Source: Hyaloperonospora brassicae
Lineage: Eukaryota > Oomycota > Peronosporomycetes > Peronosporales > Peronosporaceae
Assembly (NCBI GenBank): GCA_947650285.1
Contig: CANTFL010000090.1
Coordinates: 1,116,001 to 1,180,000 of the forward strand
DNA: 64,000 nt
Reading direction: 5' to 3'
Numbering within the stretch: the stretch's first letter is position 1; each line of letters starts with the position of its first letter. A model generated the notes under the pieces. That model was not told the DNA's origin and ran no database searches. It worked only from the letters and a program-made list of their open reading frames with translations. Below are positions 45,513 to 57,634 of the stretch, in pieces. The translations under genes were made by a program, and so were the position numbers.

Positions 45513-45938
45513 ATGCGACGTCTTTGTTTCGATGTTTTGCTGGCTGCAGTCCTCTTTCTGGTCGCTGACGTCACTACTGCGGCGTTGACCGTCCGCCGGC
45601 ATGAGACTACCAATTCCACGTCGCTCGACTCGTCGGATCGGACTCGAGCACTTGCCACCGAAGCGAAGAGCGATCCGACAAAGTCGGCACTGAGAGAAGA
45701 AGAAGAAGAAGAAGAAGATGCGGTCGACGGGGCCAGCGAGGAGAGATTTGGGTTCATTCGTTCCTGGGTCACGAGGGCCATTGACAAGGTCGTGAAACTT
45801 GCGACGTACTACAAGTGGATTTACTCGGGCAAGAAGCCTGACGATATCAAAGTGTTCCCGGGCAAGACTTCTCATACTGGTTACTACGATTTTTACTTCA
45901 AGCGAACGCACAAGCACGGCGATTATGTTTGGAACTGA
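45513..45938 (+). CDS. Small secreted protein with degenerate RXLR-dEER-type leader (candidate effector)
   Basis: The 141-residue protein starts with a good signal peptide (MRRLCFDVLLAAVLFLVADV, cleavage probably after TTA at about residue 23). The mature N terminus is Ser/Thr/Arg-rich with RTRALATEA. SALR, immediately followed by a run of seven glutamates, and then an EER triplet at about residues 83-85, resemble a degenerate RXLR-dEER pair. The C-terminal 55 residues are Trp/Tyr/Lys-rich (RSWVTRAIDKVVKLATYYKW), the spacing seen in short WY-like folds. RXLR proteins are delivered into plant cells; delivery is not proven here. The longer frame to 45480 begins with TTG, so the ATG at 45513 is chosen. 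No intron is present, as is usual for this class. Confidence 0.65.
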   Translation: MRRLCFDVLLAAVLFLVADVTTAALTVRRHETTNSTSLDSSDRTRALATEAKSDPTKSALREEEEEEEDAVDGASEERFGFIRSWVTRAIDKVVKLATYYKWIYSGKKPDDIKVFPGKTSHTGYYDFYFKRTHKHGDYVWN

Positions 45939-46232
45939 CTATTGCTGCCGACTATTCGCCGACACCGGCGTAGCTTTTGTGATACGTTGTACCCCCCAGC
46001 AATGGGACGTATAGCAAAACCTGAAGTGTTTGTCAGGAACCGATTAGGCAAGCACACGGCGTGGTGCCGGCAGTCATTCGTTGTTGTTTTCTGTTTAGTG
46101 CAGGCGTTTACAGTGTACGAGGGGATATGAACTCGCCAAATTACAGTTGAGCTCTCGAGTTGCTGAGGTTGCTCCATAACGTTTGAACCTTCGTTGATAT
46201 TTTCACGTTGCTATACCTGGTTGTGCTCGAGC

Positions 46233-47702
46233 TTATGCAGCATCCGAAAACGTAGAAAGCGACAACGGCGAAGAGGAGGCTGAACACGCCGGCAACGATA
46301 GCGCGTTCTGGCCAAAATGATCCAGCTCGCCGATCGTTCCAATGCCACTCGGTTGCGGGCCTCCAGCCACCTTCGAGTGCGTCATGCACATGCCCTGACG
46401 CTGAGACCACTTTTCACAGTTTGCCACACGGCACTTGATGCCGCCGCCGTGTTTGCGACAAAGACGCTTGAGATGCGCCTTCTTGTCACAACCTGCCACA
46501 ATGCACGGACGGCCACCGCCGTGCAGCTTGCACCGACCATGACTCTGGGATGCACGTGTGCAGCCACTCTCTTGACACCGTGAGCCACCGCCGTGACGGA
46601 TGCACAGTCCGCGACTCTGCACGCTCTTGGTGCAGCCTGGACTCGAACATCGCTTGGATCCACCGTGCCGTTTACATCGGTTAAAGGCTCGGGCTTGGCT
46701 CAAACAGCCTTCGACGCAGCACAGTTTGCGTTTGTCGGGCGAAAACTTGGGCTTGTCGGTCACTGCCATTGCCGTAAACGGTTCTCGCAACGCACCCTCT
46801 CGCTTAGGCCTGCTTAGCGGTGCAACCGCGGATAGACAAGTAGGAGGTGTGCCACTGACGCTCAGGTTCGGTCGAGCTGGACAGCTGTTCTGTCGTTCTC
46901 GCTCCGACAATTCCGCAGACATCGCTGACGCATGGAACATGCTCGACGAGATCTCTTGCGCAATGTCATTGTCAAAGTCTCCTTCCTGGTACTCCAATAG
47001 GGACGGCGGCAAAAAATGCTGCTGTTGCTCCAGAGACGCAAAATTTGCTGGCAATGTCGGCACTGAGCTACGCGCGATGTGGGGAGTTGAGATACCTACA
47101 GCAAAGTCATGAAAACACGTTTACGTCAGAAACAAAGTTCTTGTCCCGAAATCTGCTGCAGGATATCATTCCTTACCTTCGTGAAAATAATCCACCGGTG
47201 GTCTGGTCGAACTGAAGGGCATTTGCATCGTCGATGACGATAATGTCGGAAGTGGTCGCAAATACTGACTCGTTGGCTCTACTGGAAGCTCCGAGTACTG
47301 CGAAGCAAACTGCACTGGCACTTGCATACCGAACTGCTGTTGAGGCAGTGATAATGATCCCTCCTGCTGTGACTGAGGAGGTAGCGCTGGCAGCGTTGTC
47401 CCGTCGAAAAACGAACCACTTTGAAGCAAATAGAGCGGCTGGAACTCCGTCGCTTCTTCCACTTGCGGCAAGCCCAGCGACTGAAACGCCATTCCGTTGT
47501 ACGCAGGTGTGCTTGGAAGTTCCGACTTTCGTGGCAAAGGCGATCGAGGTGGCTGCGACGCGTGAATACAGCCATGTCGATCGACGCCAAGCGTTGCCTC
47601 TTGTTTATCTTCCTCGTTGACGTCGTCATACTGGTTATACCAGAGCTGCGGTTGCAGCGGATATGCAAACTGGGGCTGCGAGCGGGGTTTCGTCCACTCC
47701 AT
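46233..47702 (-). CDS. WRKY19-like zinc finger protein C
   Basis: Two exons, 47177-47702 and 46233-47095, are split by an 81-bp intron (GTAAGG...GCTGTAG) and sum to 1389 nt (462 aa). The zinc finger region (five C-x4-C...C-x2-H units with HGGG spacers, about residues 285-415) is nearly identical in DNA and protein to gene B at 27776. Both N-terminal halves share MEW starts, QQQFGM, ASQYSE and DYFHEG at the splice, but are well diverged elsewhere. An in-frame ATG at 47816 would add 38 residues. Gene B has no ATG there, so the conserved MEW start is preferred. The role is probably nucleic-acid or protein binding; no target is known. Confidence 0.88.
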
Positions 47703-47997
47703 GCTGGACGAGGCAAAGAGGCCACGAGAAGCAGGGGCGCGGGCGGCACTCTTCCCAGATTTCAACGTGCGTGGGGAACAAGAACAAGGTTTACGAGAGG
47801 GGGAGAATTCTGCCATTGTTCTCGCCAGCGCTCAAGCACCTTTCTCATAAAAAAGGTTGACCAGAAAAAGTGAACTTCAACACCGGCCAAACTGGTAGAT
47901 ATCGGTGACCCGTGGCTGAATTGCTCCCGGCGCTTCAAAGTCCGTTCTATTGACAAGGTGGACATCCGACGAGTGCACAAGTGCGTCAGTGCCCCCC

Positions 47998-49602
47998 TTA
48001 CGACGACTTTGCTGCTGGATCGCTACACGACTTGGACTGCGGGTCGTACGGGATCGTAAACACCGACACCCCCAGCACATTCTTCACCTCCCACACCACC
48101 GTGATAACGATGTGCACGTACGCAGCCAACGAGAGGAAAAAGAACTCTCGGACAATGAGCTCTTCGTTGATGGCGTCATAGGTGCCTTCCATCATGCAAA
48201 ACGCGCAATGCCCAGCAACGTAGAAGATGGGCACCAGCGTCTTGCGAAACGGGTGATACTCTTCCCCGCATAGATGAGCCAACATAAGGTGAAGCTGGTT
48301 GCCAGAAAAAACACACACAGTTAGCCATGCGTGAGAAAGGCTGCAGCTGCGCCAGGTGTCGGTGTACGTACCACCAACTTGCTGTTCAGCAGACCGAGCA
48401 TCCACAGAAACGTTCGCGGGTGAGTCGAGAAAATGTCCGAGGGAGAGAACAAAGCCCATAAGCCAGCAAGGGCATTGAGGGTGATGAATGGCAGAAGTCG
48501 CGTGAACGCGACAAGGATCGAGTCTTCGTTCAGACGCACGGCCTTCAGCACATTCTTTACACTAACATTGTAACGGACACCACAGCAAGAAGAAGACGAC
48601 GATACACGACGTAAGTACTGGCTACACGAGAAGATGCAGCACCAAACTGTAGCAGCAAAAGCACACACGCACACGCACACCCAAGACAAAGCAAAGCGAC
48701 AACGTACTTGACTAGAAGCGTCACGCACGAGCTGACGATCGTCAAACACACAAGCAGCGAGTTGTTCTGCACGCCGTTGACCAGCTCGTGCGTCCAAAAG
48801 TCCACACCAACCAGTGCCGTAAAGAGCTTAAGCGCAACGCCAAGGAGAATGCCTTCGGTCGGGCCATTGATCACCGGAAGCTCGAGCGAGCCTGAGTAGT
48901 ACCTGCTCAAACAACAAACACACCACAAACAACAAACACACCACAAACAACAAGCATACCACAGCAACAGAGGTACAAGAGCTTTCAATGAGGAGCCGCC
49001 GCTATTGCCACGCACAACGCACACACACACGCGTACTCTTCCCACGTGGCAAAGATAAAGGCAAAGTGGCCACTGAGCACCAGCCCCAGCGTCTTCCACG
49101 TCGCCCCGAGCTGCAGCACACTGGCCATGGTAATGGTCCCGACCGAGACGTTGAGCGCGTCGCAGCCGTGGTCAAACAGCAGCCCCAGGGGCGACGACGA
49201 GTGCGTCCGGCGCGCCTGCTTGCCGTCCAAGTTGTCGAGCGTCTGGTAGGCAAAGAGCGCGGCCGCAGCGGCCGTGAGGGCCCAGGGCGGCACGTCGCCG
49301 TACAACAGCGGGCAGAGGTACGCGACCACGGCGTGCGAAGCGGCCACGAGCAGGAGCCCCAGCAGCGTAATGAGGTTGGGCGCGAGCCAGCGCGGCAGGT
49401 GCTCGACCAGCGCGTCGTTCATGGGCGTGAGCACGTGCTGGAACACGAGCGACTTGTCGGTGCCGTGGTACTGGTACGTCCGGAGCTTCTCGGAGCCCTC
49501 GTGCGAGACGTACTTGCCAAAGTACATGGACTTGCCGTCGCCCACGCTGCGGTGGCGCACGCGCTGCTTGAGCGCGCGGACGTCGGACGCGCGCGAGAAC
49601 AT
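47998..49602 (-). CDS. EPT1: CDP-alcohol phosphatidyltransferase (ethanolamine/cholinephosphotransferase)
   Basis: The enzyme makes phosphatidylethanolamine or phosphatidylcholine from diacylglycerol and the CDP-base (last step of the Kennedy pathway) in the ER membrane. Four exons, 49037-49602, 48708-48902, 48372-48561 and 47998-48294, total 1248 nt (415 aa; family about 390-420). The CDP-alcohol motif is present in exon 1: DGKQARR, then GLLFDHGCD. Later exons carry hydrophobic helices and the family text WEEYYSGSLELPVINGPTEG, rebuilt across the first splice. Which base it prefers cannot be told. The reading frame extends far upstream in low-complexity sequence; the ATG at 49602 (MFSRASDVR) or the one at 49527 (MYFGKYVS) is the likely start. 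The short first segment may be regulatory. Confidence 0.9.
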
Positions 49603-49603
49603 A

Positions 49604-49645
49604 CAGAGAGAGAGAGAGAGCGCGTGAGAGAGAGAGCGCGCGCGC
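49604..49645. repeat. GA/CT microsatellite in the 5' leader of EPT1
   Basis: A run of about 42 bases, almost only GA on the + strand (CT in the sense of the gene), lies immediately upstream of the start codon, so it is probably in the 5' UTR or at the promoter. A TG/GT-rich stretch follows at 49797-49845. Confidence 0.7.
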
Positions 49646-51591
49646 GGACGAGTGGCGTCGCGGGTGCTGATGGACGGGCAGGCGATTGTCTGGCAGGATT
49701 CGATGTGGGAGGGAGATGCAGAGCCGAGTAGGGATCGGGACTGGCAGGGTATCGAGTGTGAGAGGAGAGAGCGGGTGGCGGTGTGTGGATGTTTGTATGT
49801 GGATGTGGTGGTGGTGTTGTTGCTGTGGTTGTTGTTGTTGTTGTGTTGTGGGGAGCTCGAGGTCTTTGTTGGTGGCTTCTCTGCCGTTGGTCGGGTCTGA
49901 TTGGCTGGAGGGTCGATGCGGAGCCAGCAGCGCGTGGTTGATGTGCACCCACACACACACACACGTGAGATCTCAGATGAGGGCGATGCCGTAAACATGC
50001 GCGCGGACGGACCGTCGAGACGACTGACTTTTGGCGTCTCGAGACGTTTGACGTCAGTGAATGCCTTATGTGCTTTTTTTCTTTCGAGGCGATACAAAGC
50101 TCACGAATGTGGCGATACAAAACCAGTCGTTTGGCACGCGTAGAAAGTGGCGGTTTGACTGCGTTGGGTCGTGTTTACTGCACGTGGACAGGGGACAGGG
50201 GACAGAGTGAGGACAGACGGACGAACCGATCGATTTCTTGGCATCACGTTTGTATGTACGAGTCGAAGACCCCACCAACTTTATAAAGACAGTACGGCGT
50301 GAGATCGGATCGATAATGGGCGTTGGACATGCGCTTAAGGAAGTGAAGCTGCGAGCAGAATAGAGACACTCATATGTGTCAATGAGTGTTGTAAACGTTC
50401 AGAGCTATGGGAGAGTTCAGAGCTATGCGAAAGTTCGGTGTGTCGAGAGACTTTCAGAATTGATACTGAAACGACGCGACAAAATCAATGTCACGAATGG
50501 CTTTGCGAGTGCGAGTCGCAACTGACAGCTTTTGGCCATCGTAGAACCCCTTTACATCACTGGAAGAAGAAAGAGACAACGCGTCCGCCGATGTGGTTGC
50601 GTTTGGCCAGGCAGACTATGGGTCACGAATGTTCCGTCTCTGTATGTCTGTCTGACAGTGCTGTGGATATCGCACGGGGATGGCCACTGAAAGCAAAAAA
50701 CGACAGCAGAAGAACAGCGACGTGGCGAAGCAAAAGCGCTTTGGACTTGCACTCGGTATCGCACAGTCTACGATCAGCTCGTTTCGGGCCGTGCAGATGG
50801 ACTGAATGCTTTTGCTGAGAGCCTTTAGGTATCACTGTCAGCACGTTGTTGTGCAGCAGAAGCAGCAAGAGAAGGCGGAGAAGCAGTAGCAGCCAAGGAG
50901 GCGAGACGGAGCAAGTTTTGGCTGTTTGCTACACTAGAAACGACTGGCCGCAAAAGTGCAACAATAACGACAGTGGCAATCGAGCAGGCCGACTTCTAGG
51001 CAGCTCCTTGTTAGCGCCTCCATCCCACAGCGTTGCAAGCAGCACCGCGGCTTGTGAGTTTGTCAGTCAGCGTGCAAGACTGGTGTTGACATCATAGCGC
51101 ACGGTGCTGGATCAAGACTTGCTCGGAGATATGCACTCATCAACGAGCCCGTTGCAAGACGCTTTCCACCTGAATCTCGTGACTGGTCAGCTACGGTGGC
51201 GTTGCTCAAGCTTCGAACTCTTGTGCGTGCATGTGACGTCTTCGCTCCAGCACAATGCAATCGCACTTTGGCCCTTCGCCGACGGAGTACACTTGTGGCT
51301 TGTTTGACCTGCCACATCGCTTAACACTCATGCGATCGTCACAGGAGTGGAGACAAAAGCTGTGAGCTCAGCGCTACTCCGTGACCGAAGTGTCGGGCTG
51401 AGCAGCGCAACGTAGTAGAATCGTCTCCAGACAGACCTAATACTGCCATCAAGGGCAGGCGGTGCACCCATCCAACGATCACACGTCGCAGTTGCGGCTC
51501 AGCTCACCAGAGAACGCCGACGCTTGAACACGGGCGACGCACTTGCACCGCCGAAGGATGAGGCAAAATCAAGACATATTAGCTACAACCT
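49646..51591. other. Intergenic with low-complexity DNA
   Basis: Simple repeats fill the proximal part (TG-rich 49797-49845, CA-rich about 49950-49965). Frames at 50438-51100 have no recognisable motif. No gene is called. Confidence 0.4.
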
Positions 51592-53034
51592 CTAACTCCG
51601 TTTACTATGACCACCTCGACCGCCACTGCGTCCCCCACGGCCACGACCTCCACCACGGCCACGGCCTGCACCTCGGCCTCCTTTCTGCACACGACTCGTC
51701 GATTTGTATCGTTTATCACTTCCTTCGCCGTCCTCACCGTCTTCGAGGTCCCGTGCATACCGTCCACGCTTTGCACCCGTGCCATTTGCAACTGCATCCT
51801 TCATCTCAATCGTAGCAATACGTTGCGCCTCATTCACGCGCTCGGACATGACCAACACGGTCTCTTCTTCGCACGGATAAGCGTCGAGCTTCGTGCCAAG
51901 TAAATGCTCAATCCGCTGGTACAGTTCAACGTCGTATTGCGTGACGAAGGAAATCGCGACACCAGCTCGACCAGCACGGGCCGTGCGCCCCACTCGGTGA
52001 ATGTAGTCCTTGCCATGCGTCGGGATATCATAGTTAATGACAACGTCAACGCTCGGGATGTCCAGCCCTCGAGACGCTACATCCGTGCACACGAGCACAT
52101 TTCTCGCTTTGGCTTTGAATCGATTCAGAGCGCCGAGACGACTGGGCTGCGGCATTTGGCCGTGCAGGCAAATAGCTTGGAAGCCCAAGTTGCGCAGCAT
52201 GAGCGTCACTTTCTGCGTACCGTTGCACGTGCTGGCAAAAATGAGCACCGACTGGCCTGCCACTTCATTCAAGACGTACGCCAAGTAGCAGTCCTTGAAC
52301 TTGGCTGGAATAAAGAGGTAGTGCTGTTTCAGCGCCTCGGGCGTCGCGAATTTGTGGGTAACTTCCACTTTGATCGGGTCTTTCAGCGACGCGCGCTGCA
52401 GCTTCCGTACTTTCGACGTCATCGTGGCAGAGAACAAGTACGTCGTGCGGTCGCTCGGCATGAGCTGGACAATCTGATTGATCTCTTCTTCAAAGTCCAT
52501 GCTCAGCATCCGATCGGCTTCGTCCAGCACAAGACACTGCATCGTGCGGAGACTAAAGCCCTTGGTGTTTTCCAAGTGGTCCACGAGCCGTCCGGGCGTG
52601 GCAATCACCACGTGTGGCTTCCGCGCCAGCGCAACCTGCTGCTGCATCATGTCAATGCCCCCAACGACACAGGTACATTTGAGACCAATGGACGCGCCCA
52701 GCGCTTCAAACTGCTCGCCGATCTGGTAGGCCAATTCCCGCGTCGGTGCCAGTACGAGTGCGTAGAGCCGCTGCGGGTTCTGCAACAGACTTTGCAAGAT
52801 CGGGATCACAAACGCACCCGTTTTGCCTGAACCCGTTTCGGCCAGTCCAATAATGTCGTGGCCTTTCAGCCCGTACGGAATCGCTTGTTGCTGGATCTTG
52901 CTGGGCGTGGACCACCCGACCGCGGCAATGGCCTCACAGATGGACGGATCGACGCCCAGTTCGGCGAACGACGTGGAGCCGCTGAAGCCATTGGCCGTTG
53001 CGTCGTCGTCGACTGGCGCTGGATGTGTAGCCAT
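51592..53034 (-). CDS. RRP3: DEAD-box RNA helicase, DDX47/RRP3 type
   Basis: A 480-residue ATP-dependent RNA helicase of the DDX47/Rrp3 group, which acts in nucleolar processing of 18S pre-rRNA. All helicase motifs are in order: Q motif ([14 protein letters not shown]), I (AETGSGKT), Ia (PTRELA), Ib (TPGRL), II (DEAD), III (SAT), IV (LIFAST), V (ARGLDIP) and VI ([13 protein letters not shown]). The C terminus is an RGG/GRG-rich tail ([17 protein letters not shown]), an added RNA-binding region longer than usual for this group. A longer frame to 53172 begins with GTG, so the ATG at 53034 ([10 protein letters not shown]) is taken. The gene is intronless. Confidence 0.93.
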   Translation of the reverse strand: MATHPAPVDDDATANGFSGSTSFAELGVDPSICEAIAAVGWSTPSKIQQQAIPYGLKGHDIIGLAETGSGKTGAFVIPILQSLLQNPQRLYALVLAPTRELAYQIGEQFEALGASIGLKCTCVVGGIDMMQQQVALARKPHVVIATPGRLVDHLENTKGFSLRTMQCLVLDEADRMLSMDFEEEINQIVQLMPSDRTTYLFSATMTSKVRKLQRASLKDPIKVEVTHKFATPEALKQHYLFIPAKFKDCYLAYVLNEVAGQSVLIFASTCNGTQKVTLMLRNLGFQAICLHGQMPQPSRLGALNRFKAKARNVLVCTDVASRGLDIPSVDVVINYDIPTHGKDYIHRVGRTARAGRAGVAISFVTQYDVELYQRIEHLLGTKLDAYPCEEETVLVMSERVNEAQRIATIEMKDAVANGTGAKRGRYARDLEDGEDGEGSDKRYKSTSRVQKGGRGAGRGRGGGRGRGGRSGGRGGHSKRS

Positions 53035-55615
53035 GTCGGGAGCTCTTCTGAACGCGGTGGTGTTATCAGTTGCAAAGTGACTGGCGTGGAGACAGAGAGG
53101 GCGTTCGACGTTTTGATTGGCTGTCGTGCTGGCCGAATAAGTCGAGTCGGCGAGGGTTCGTGGTGTGGACACCGTAAATCAGGACGTTCTGAAGCAGAAG
53201 CGCGACCGGCTCCAGCTGCTTTTACGGAAACATGTGCTGTGATTATTATAGGTCCGAATAGTCCTGCGGAATGCACATGATGGTCCACCACGATGTCTAT
53301 GGCGCGTAAAGCGACCCAAAGAGTCGAACGATGGGATCATTACACACGTGCTGCGTCGCGCTTGTGGCAGAGCAGTCGGAGAGAGCTATCGTAAAGTTTG
53401 GGCTGAATCACAGACGGATTCCGGTGCATCATTATCGTCTCCGTCTGCCACAAAGACTTCTTGAAAACCCCATGCAGATACCCTCTACCTTCCAGCATCG
53501 TCCTGCATCACGTTATGCTCCCGTTATTGATCTCGTTGACGGGCTCAGTGCAGATCTCTTGCGTCCGCAATACATTCGACGCTAGCTGGACCAAGATGTC
53601 TACTTCCAGTGTTGCAATCGGCACTGACTTGGCTCCAGTCGGTGGTAATCGACATATTCGAGCTGGCTGCATCGATGTCATTGATGTCGATTTGCCGATG
53701 ATCGTGGTCCAGGTATACCTCGTTCTTGCCAGCATTCCTGTTGTACGCTCGACTAGCGCTGTACACGAGTCTCATTGTCACCAAAGTTTGGCAATGATTT
53801 GGGTCTTCGCGCCGCTCTTGCTCGTCGTGTTACCAGCGGTCTTCTGGGCAGGCTACCATTTTCGTACATGCTTCTTTTCGTCTACCGCTCCAAGACGACT
53901 TTGCTCACCGATGGTATGTGTGTGCATGCGTGACCTTGCCGTACAGTAGCATTCGTAGTGGCTTCTATGTGCGTCACGAGTCATGTGCCGCGCTTAGTTG
54001 CTGCATCACTCCCCTCTCTGTTGCCATCAACAAGGGACTTGCGCGAACGTCCGAGAAGAAATCACAACTGAATAGCAAGCGGCGCTGAGAGCATAGTTCC
54101 CCCACATCAACGTGAACGTGGTAGCTTTCAATGAGAACAGGATCTTTCCTATAAAAGCCTTGCGACGGTCAGTCTCTCGCTGGGCTCCTCGAGTCGAATG
54201 TTCCAAGTCAAGAGGCGTGTCTTGTCAGGTCAACTTGTCCTCTCGAAGAGGTCAGAGTGGTTTCCTAGCAATCCCCTTTGTCGGCGTCAATGCATACTCT
54301 CGGCTTTCGTCAGAATACTATGCACGTCAACACAAAGCCCTCGAGTGACACTCGTGATGCTGGGTATCCGAACCTCCACGACACAAAACATGGTGTCAAG
54401 ACGTCCAACACATATGTTCTCAGATCGAGTATTTTGACGGCTTCATTGATGGCAAATGCCGACTAGTTGACCGAGCACAAGCAACTGCTGCAGTCACCAC
54501 GTTGAAGGAAGACGCTACACTTGATAGTGTGCATGCCACCACGAGATCGCGGGAAACACAGCAATAGTATGCGACATCGTCTGGCAAAAGTCAAAGGTAC
54601 CACTTTGCGTGTCGACGAAGTCGCTGTCGATGTCGAGTGCGTTTTCCATACCACCGACTGCTATCCCGACTTATGCAAAGACTCACTACGCATTGCGGTG
54701 CAACTGCATGATCGACGCAAACAAACTCCGTTGCATTGTTTTGTCCTTTGTAAATGACATACCACTCCTGTGCAGCGTGAGAGTATCCGGTCCGAGTTTG
54801 TGGAGACTTTTGCCACAAAGTCGAGGAGACGCAAGTATGCACCGCCGACATTGGCCACGTGCGACGTTATGTTCTACAGTCTTACACGACTTGAACGTAT
54901 CTTCACGAATGCATACGGATTCAGACTGTCTAGCGTTGCAGCAGATTCCAGGGCTAGATGATACAGCATATGTTGCAAGATGTCATGCCGAAAAGCAGGG
55001 TGCGTTGGTGCAAACTTGTTGACTGCTTATGAATGTGGCCGCAGTGCATATAGGTGTCTAGCAGGTGTTTTACGTGAAAGTGGATGGTTCGTATGCGAAG
55101 TTTATGTTGCTATGCACCGTAGAGAGCTAAGAATGATGTGTGAAAACGCGATGTGCTGAGGTGGCGGTGCTGAGTCCATTGCTGGCGTACCTGTTTACTG
55201 TCACGACAAATGCCGAGACATATACTCAAGCAGAGCACTGTGGCGGCGCTGTACCACATGTTTCTAGACTCGGCATTGCTTGTAGAGCAGCAAGACGAAC
55301 TAGTTGACCTAGTTGACGGTCAAGATTGTTCTGCTGCCAATCATGTCGAGCAGGGCAGCGCACAAGTCCACAAAATGCAATCAAGCATCAGAATGCACAC
55401 CATGGAAGCACGCGGTTGTTTCTTTGTCGAGGAACAATCATCCTACTCGCAGTCATCACCAGTGCCACGGGGGGGGGTGCTGGAGACAGAGTCGCCACCA
55501 GAAGAACCGACGAAAAGGAGGATCATGTTGTAGCACATAAAACAACTATATTGACCGACGCTCACTTTGCGACTTCGCTGGCCCAGCGTTTTCGTCAAGT
55601 CAAAAGGCAATGAAT
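53035..55615. other. Gene-poor interval
   Basis: Frames between 53300 and 55560 are short, broken and without recognisable motifs. A G-rich run lies near 55470. I see no RNA gene. It probably holds the remains of a decayed gene or repeat. Confidence 0.4.
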
Positions 55616-57497
55616 CTACTCGATCGCCTTTGGTGCCTTGAACACGTCGCCGATTGCAGACTTGAAGCAGTCAATGTTGTAGTCGATGATTCCCTGCTTC
55701 ATGAAATTCTCAGCGCGCAGCAGGCAAACAAGGGCTAGATAGCTAGCAATGCACCCGAAAAAAAGCAAGCAGTGGCATTAGATAGCTACTAATCACATTG
55801 CACGCACACACGTCTCACTTGTTCACTTCACGGAGGTAGAGAACCATCCCATTGTTGAGTTTGATCACCGACGAAGACTTCGAGTCGTATGCCAGACCAT
55901 CACCCTCTCCGTCATCTTTCATTCTGTTGTACAAGCACATCACAAAAGGCATGAACAACGGAAGCAGAACATCGACCGTGTTTTGCGATCACATACCCGT
56001 AGATACACGAGACATCGATGACGACATCGATCATGTCGCTGCAGAGCTCGTACGACTGCATGTCGACGGGATTACTATCCGTCGCAATGTACACCTTGCT
56101 CACGACGTCAAACAGAAACGACTTCTCCATGTTGCAACTCTGATGCACAGAGAGGATGTAGAAACGCAGGCAAACATGCCGCAACTCATCAGTCACCTCA
56201 CTCACCACTCTGTGCAAGCACGACATACGGCTACGTCACTCCACCTACCGTAATGAGAATGTTCAAGAGATTCTCGAGCGTCGGGAGCTGCGGAATCAGC
56301 TTCTGCACAACTTTGCTGAACGCCTCGAAAATCGAGTGGTCGTAGATACTAGTCAAAAAGAAACTCATGTGGACATCAAGCTCTTTGTCTTTGATTTCGT
56401 CCATGATCTGCTGCTGGATCTCGCGCTGGCAGTCTATCGGTGTAGCACCAAACATAGCTCCAGGTCAGAAAACGCGGCTCCACTGCATCAAAAGCGTATC
56501 GCAAGAGCATGTCGTTTCGTACCGATCTTGTGGTCATCCGACAAAAAGAGGTCACCGTCCACCTTATGGATAAACACCTCAAAGAGAATGTCCGGGTTGT
56601 ACCTGTGCACGCGTATGACCGTATCGTGCAACCGCGCCAACGCCTCGGCATACGGTTCGTCCTGGGCGTCAATGACGAACACAATGGAGCCGCAGTTACT
56701 AAAGATCATCTCCTCGTTCACGAGTTGCCCGCCGTAGACCAAGTCCTCTGCGAGACAACAAGAACCAAAGCAGTAGCAGCAGCAACAGTAGTAGCAACGT
56801 CAGTCCTTTGCCGTCTCCAGCCACGACCCCAACGTTCTTCTTGTCCGGCAGCACCTTTGAAGTCATAGTCGCCTGGAAAATCCCAGATCTGAAACTGCAC
56901 GAACGAGTTGTTGGCAATGTACTTGATGTCGAGACTGTTCGTGCCTTCGAGGAACAGCGTCTCGTGCGGCGACATCTTATGGAACACCACGCGCTGGATA
57001 CTCGACTTGCCACTCCTGCAACCCATCCAATCGACGCCATGCACCACAAAGCAAATGGGTACACAAGTGCCACTGATTAGTGACGCCAAAACAAAAAAGC
57101 ACGTCGAATCAGGTCGAATCAGAAGCAGGTATCGACCTGCGCAGTCCCATGAGCAAAATGCGGGGCTTGTTCTCGCCCGTCAGCGCCGTAGCTTCATCGC
57201 CGTAGCTACAGACAGTGTAAGAATTAGATCCGGTCGTCGCGCGTCCCTCTGATGTAACCGGGTACACCGTACCCGTGGTTCAGCCCGTAACCTTCCGAAT
57301 CTACATACATAAGACCACAGCGTCGTTAGTATCGCGAGTCACGAGCGCAACATCAGCAACGGGGGAGGGATAGAGAGCGTGCAGAAGAGAAAGTGTGCAA
57401 GTTAACATGTGAACGAGTGTGGGCACAGGGACTGCGAGGCACACCGACAGACAGACCGACAGTCGCACGTACAGGAGTTCTCCCAATTTAGCTCCAT
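55616..57497 (-). CDS. RRAGC: Ras-related GTP-binding protein C/D (RagC, Gtr2)
   Basis: RagC/Gtr2 pairs with RagA/Gtr1 on the vacuole or lysosome and recruits TORC1 in response to amino acids. Nine exons: 57473-57497, 57273-57300, 57137-57205, 56855-57015, 56523-56747, 56249-56433, 55997-56139, 55819-55923 and 55616-55742. They sum to 1068 nt (355 aa). Joins give [15 protein letters not shown] (G1/P-loop, about residues 36-50), [14 protein letters not shown] (switch I), [12 protein letters not shown] (G3), [35 protein letters not shown] and the Rag-specific roadblock part [21 protein letters not shown]4 is HKVDG, as in RagC. The first two exons are only 25 and 28 nt. The gene is divergent from HRQ1. 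Confidence 0.95.
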
Positions 57498-57634
57498 GTC
57501 GATGATAGCGTCCGACAGCGTAAGTTACGTTAGTGACCGTAGTTTACGTACCCCTCGGTACCCCGTCGCTGCTCTTTTTGTAACTTCGGTTTAGTAGTTT
57601 ACGGCCGGCGGCACTGTCGACCACTAAATTGGGC
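57498..57634. promoter_or_regulatory. Short divergent promoter (RagC / HRQ1)
   Basis: Start codons of the two divergent genes are 137 bases apart, so their promoters must overlap. The segment carries related repeats of GTAAGTTACGTTAGTGACCGTAGTTTACG type near 57520-57550, possibly a shared factor site. Confidence 0.5.

Noticed and set aside
48988..49960. Long frames on both strands around the EPT1 first exon
   Set aside because: Arg/His-rich shadows of GC-rich coding DNA; only the frame with the CDP-alcohol motif is supported.
51904..52830. 308-codon + frame
   Set aside because: Antisense to the DEAD-box helicase; its openness follows from codon bias on the other strand.
54609..55022. 137-codon + frame as a gene
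   Set aside because: No motifs, no splice partner, and embedded in broken sequence.
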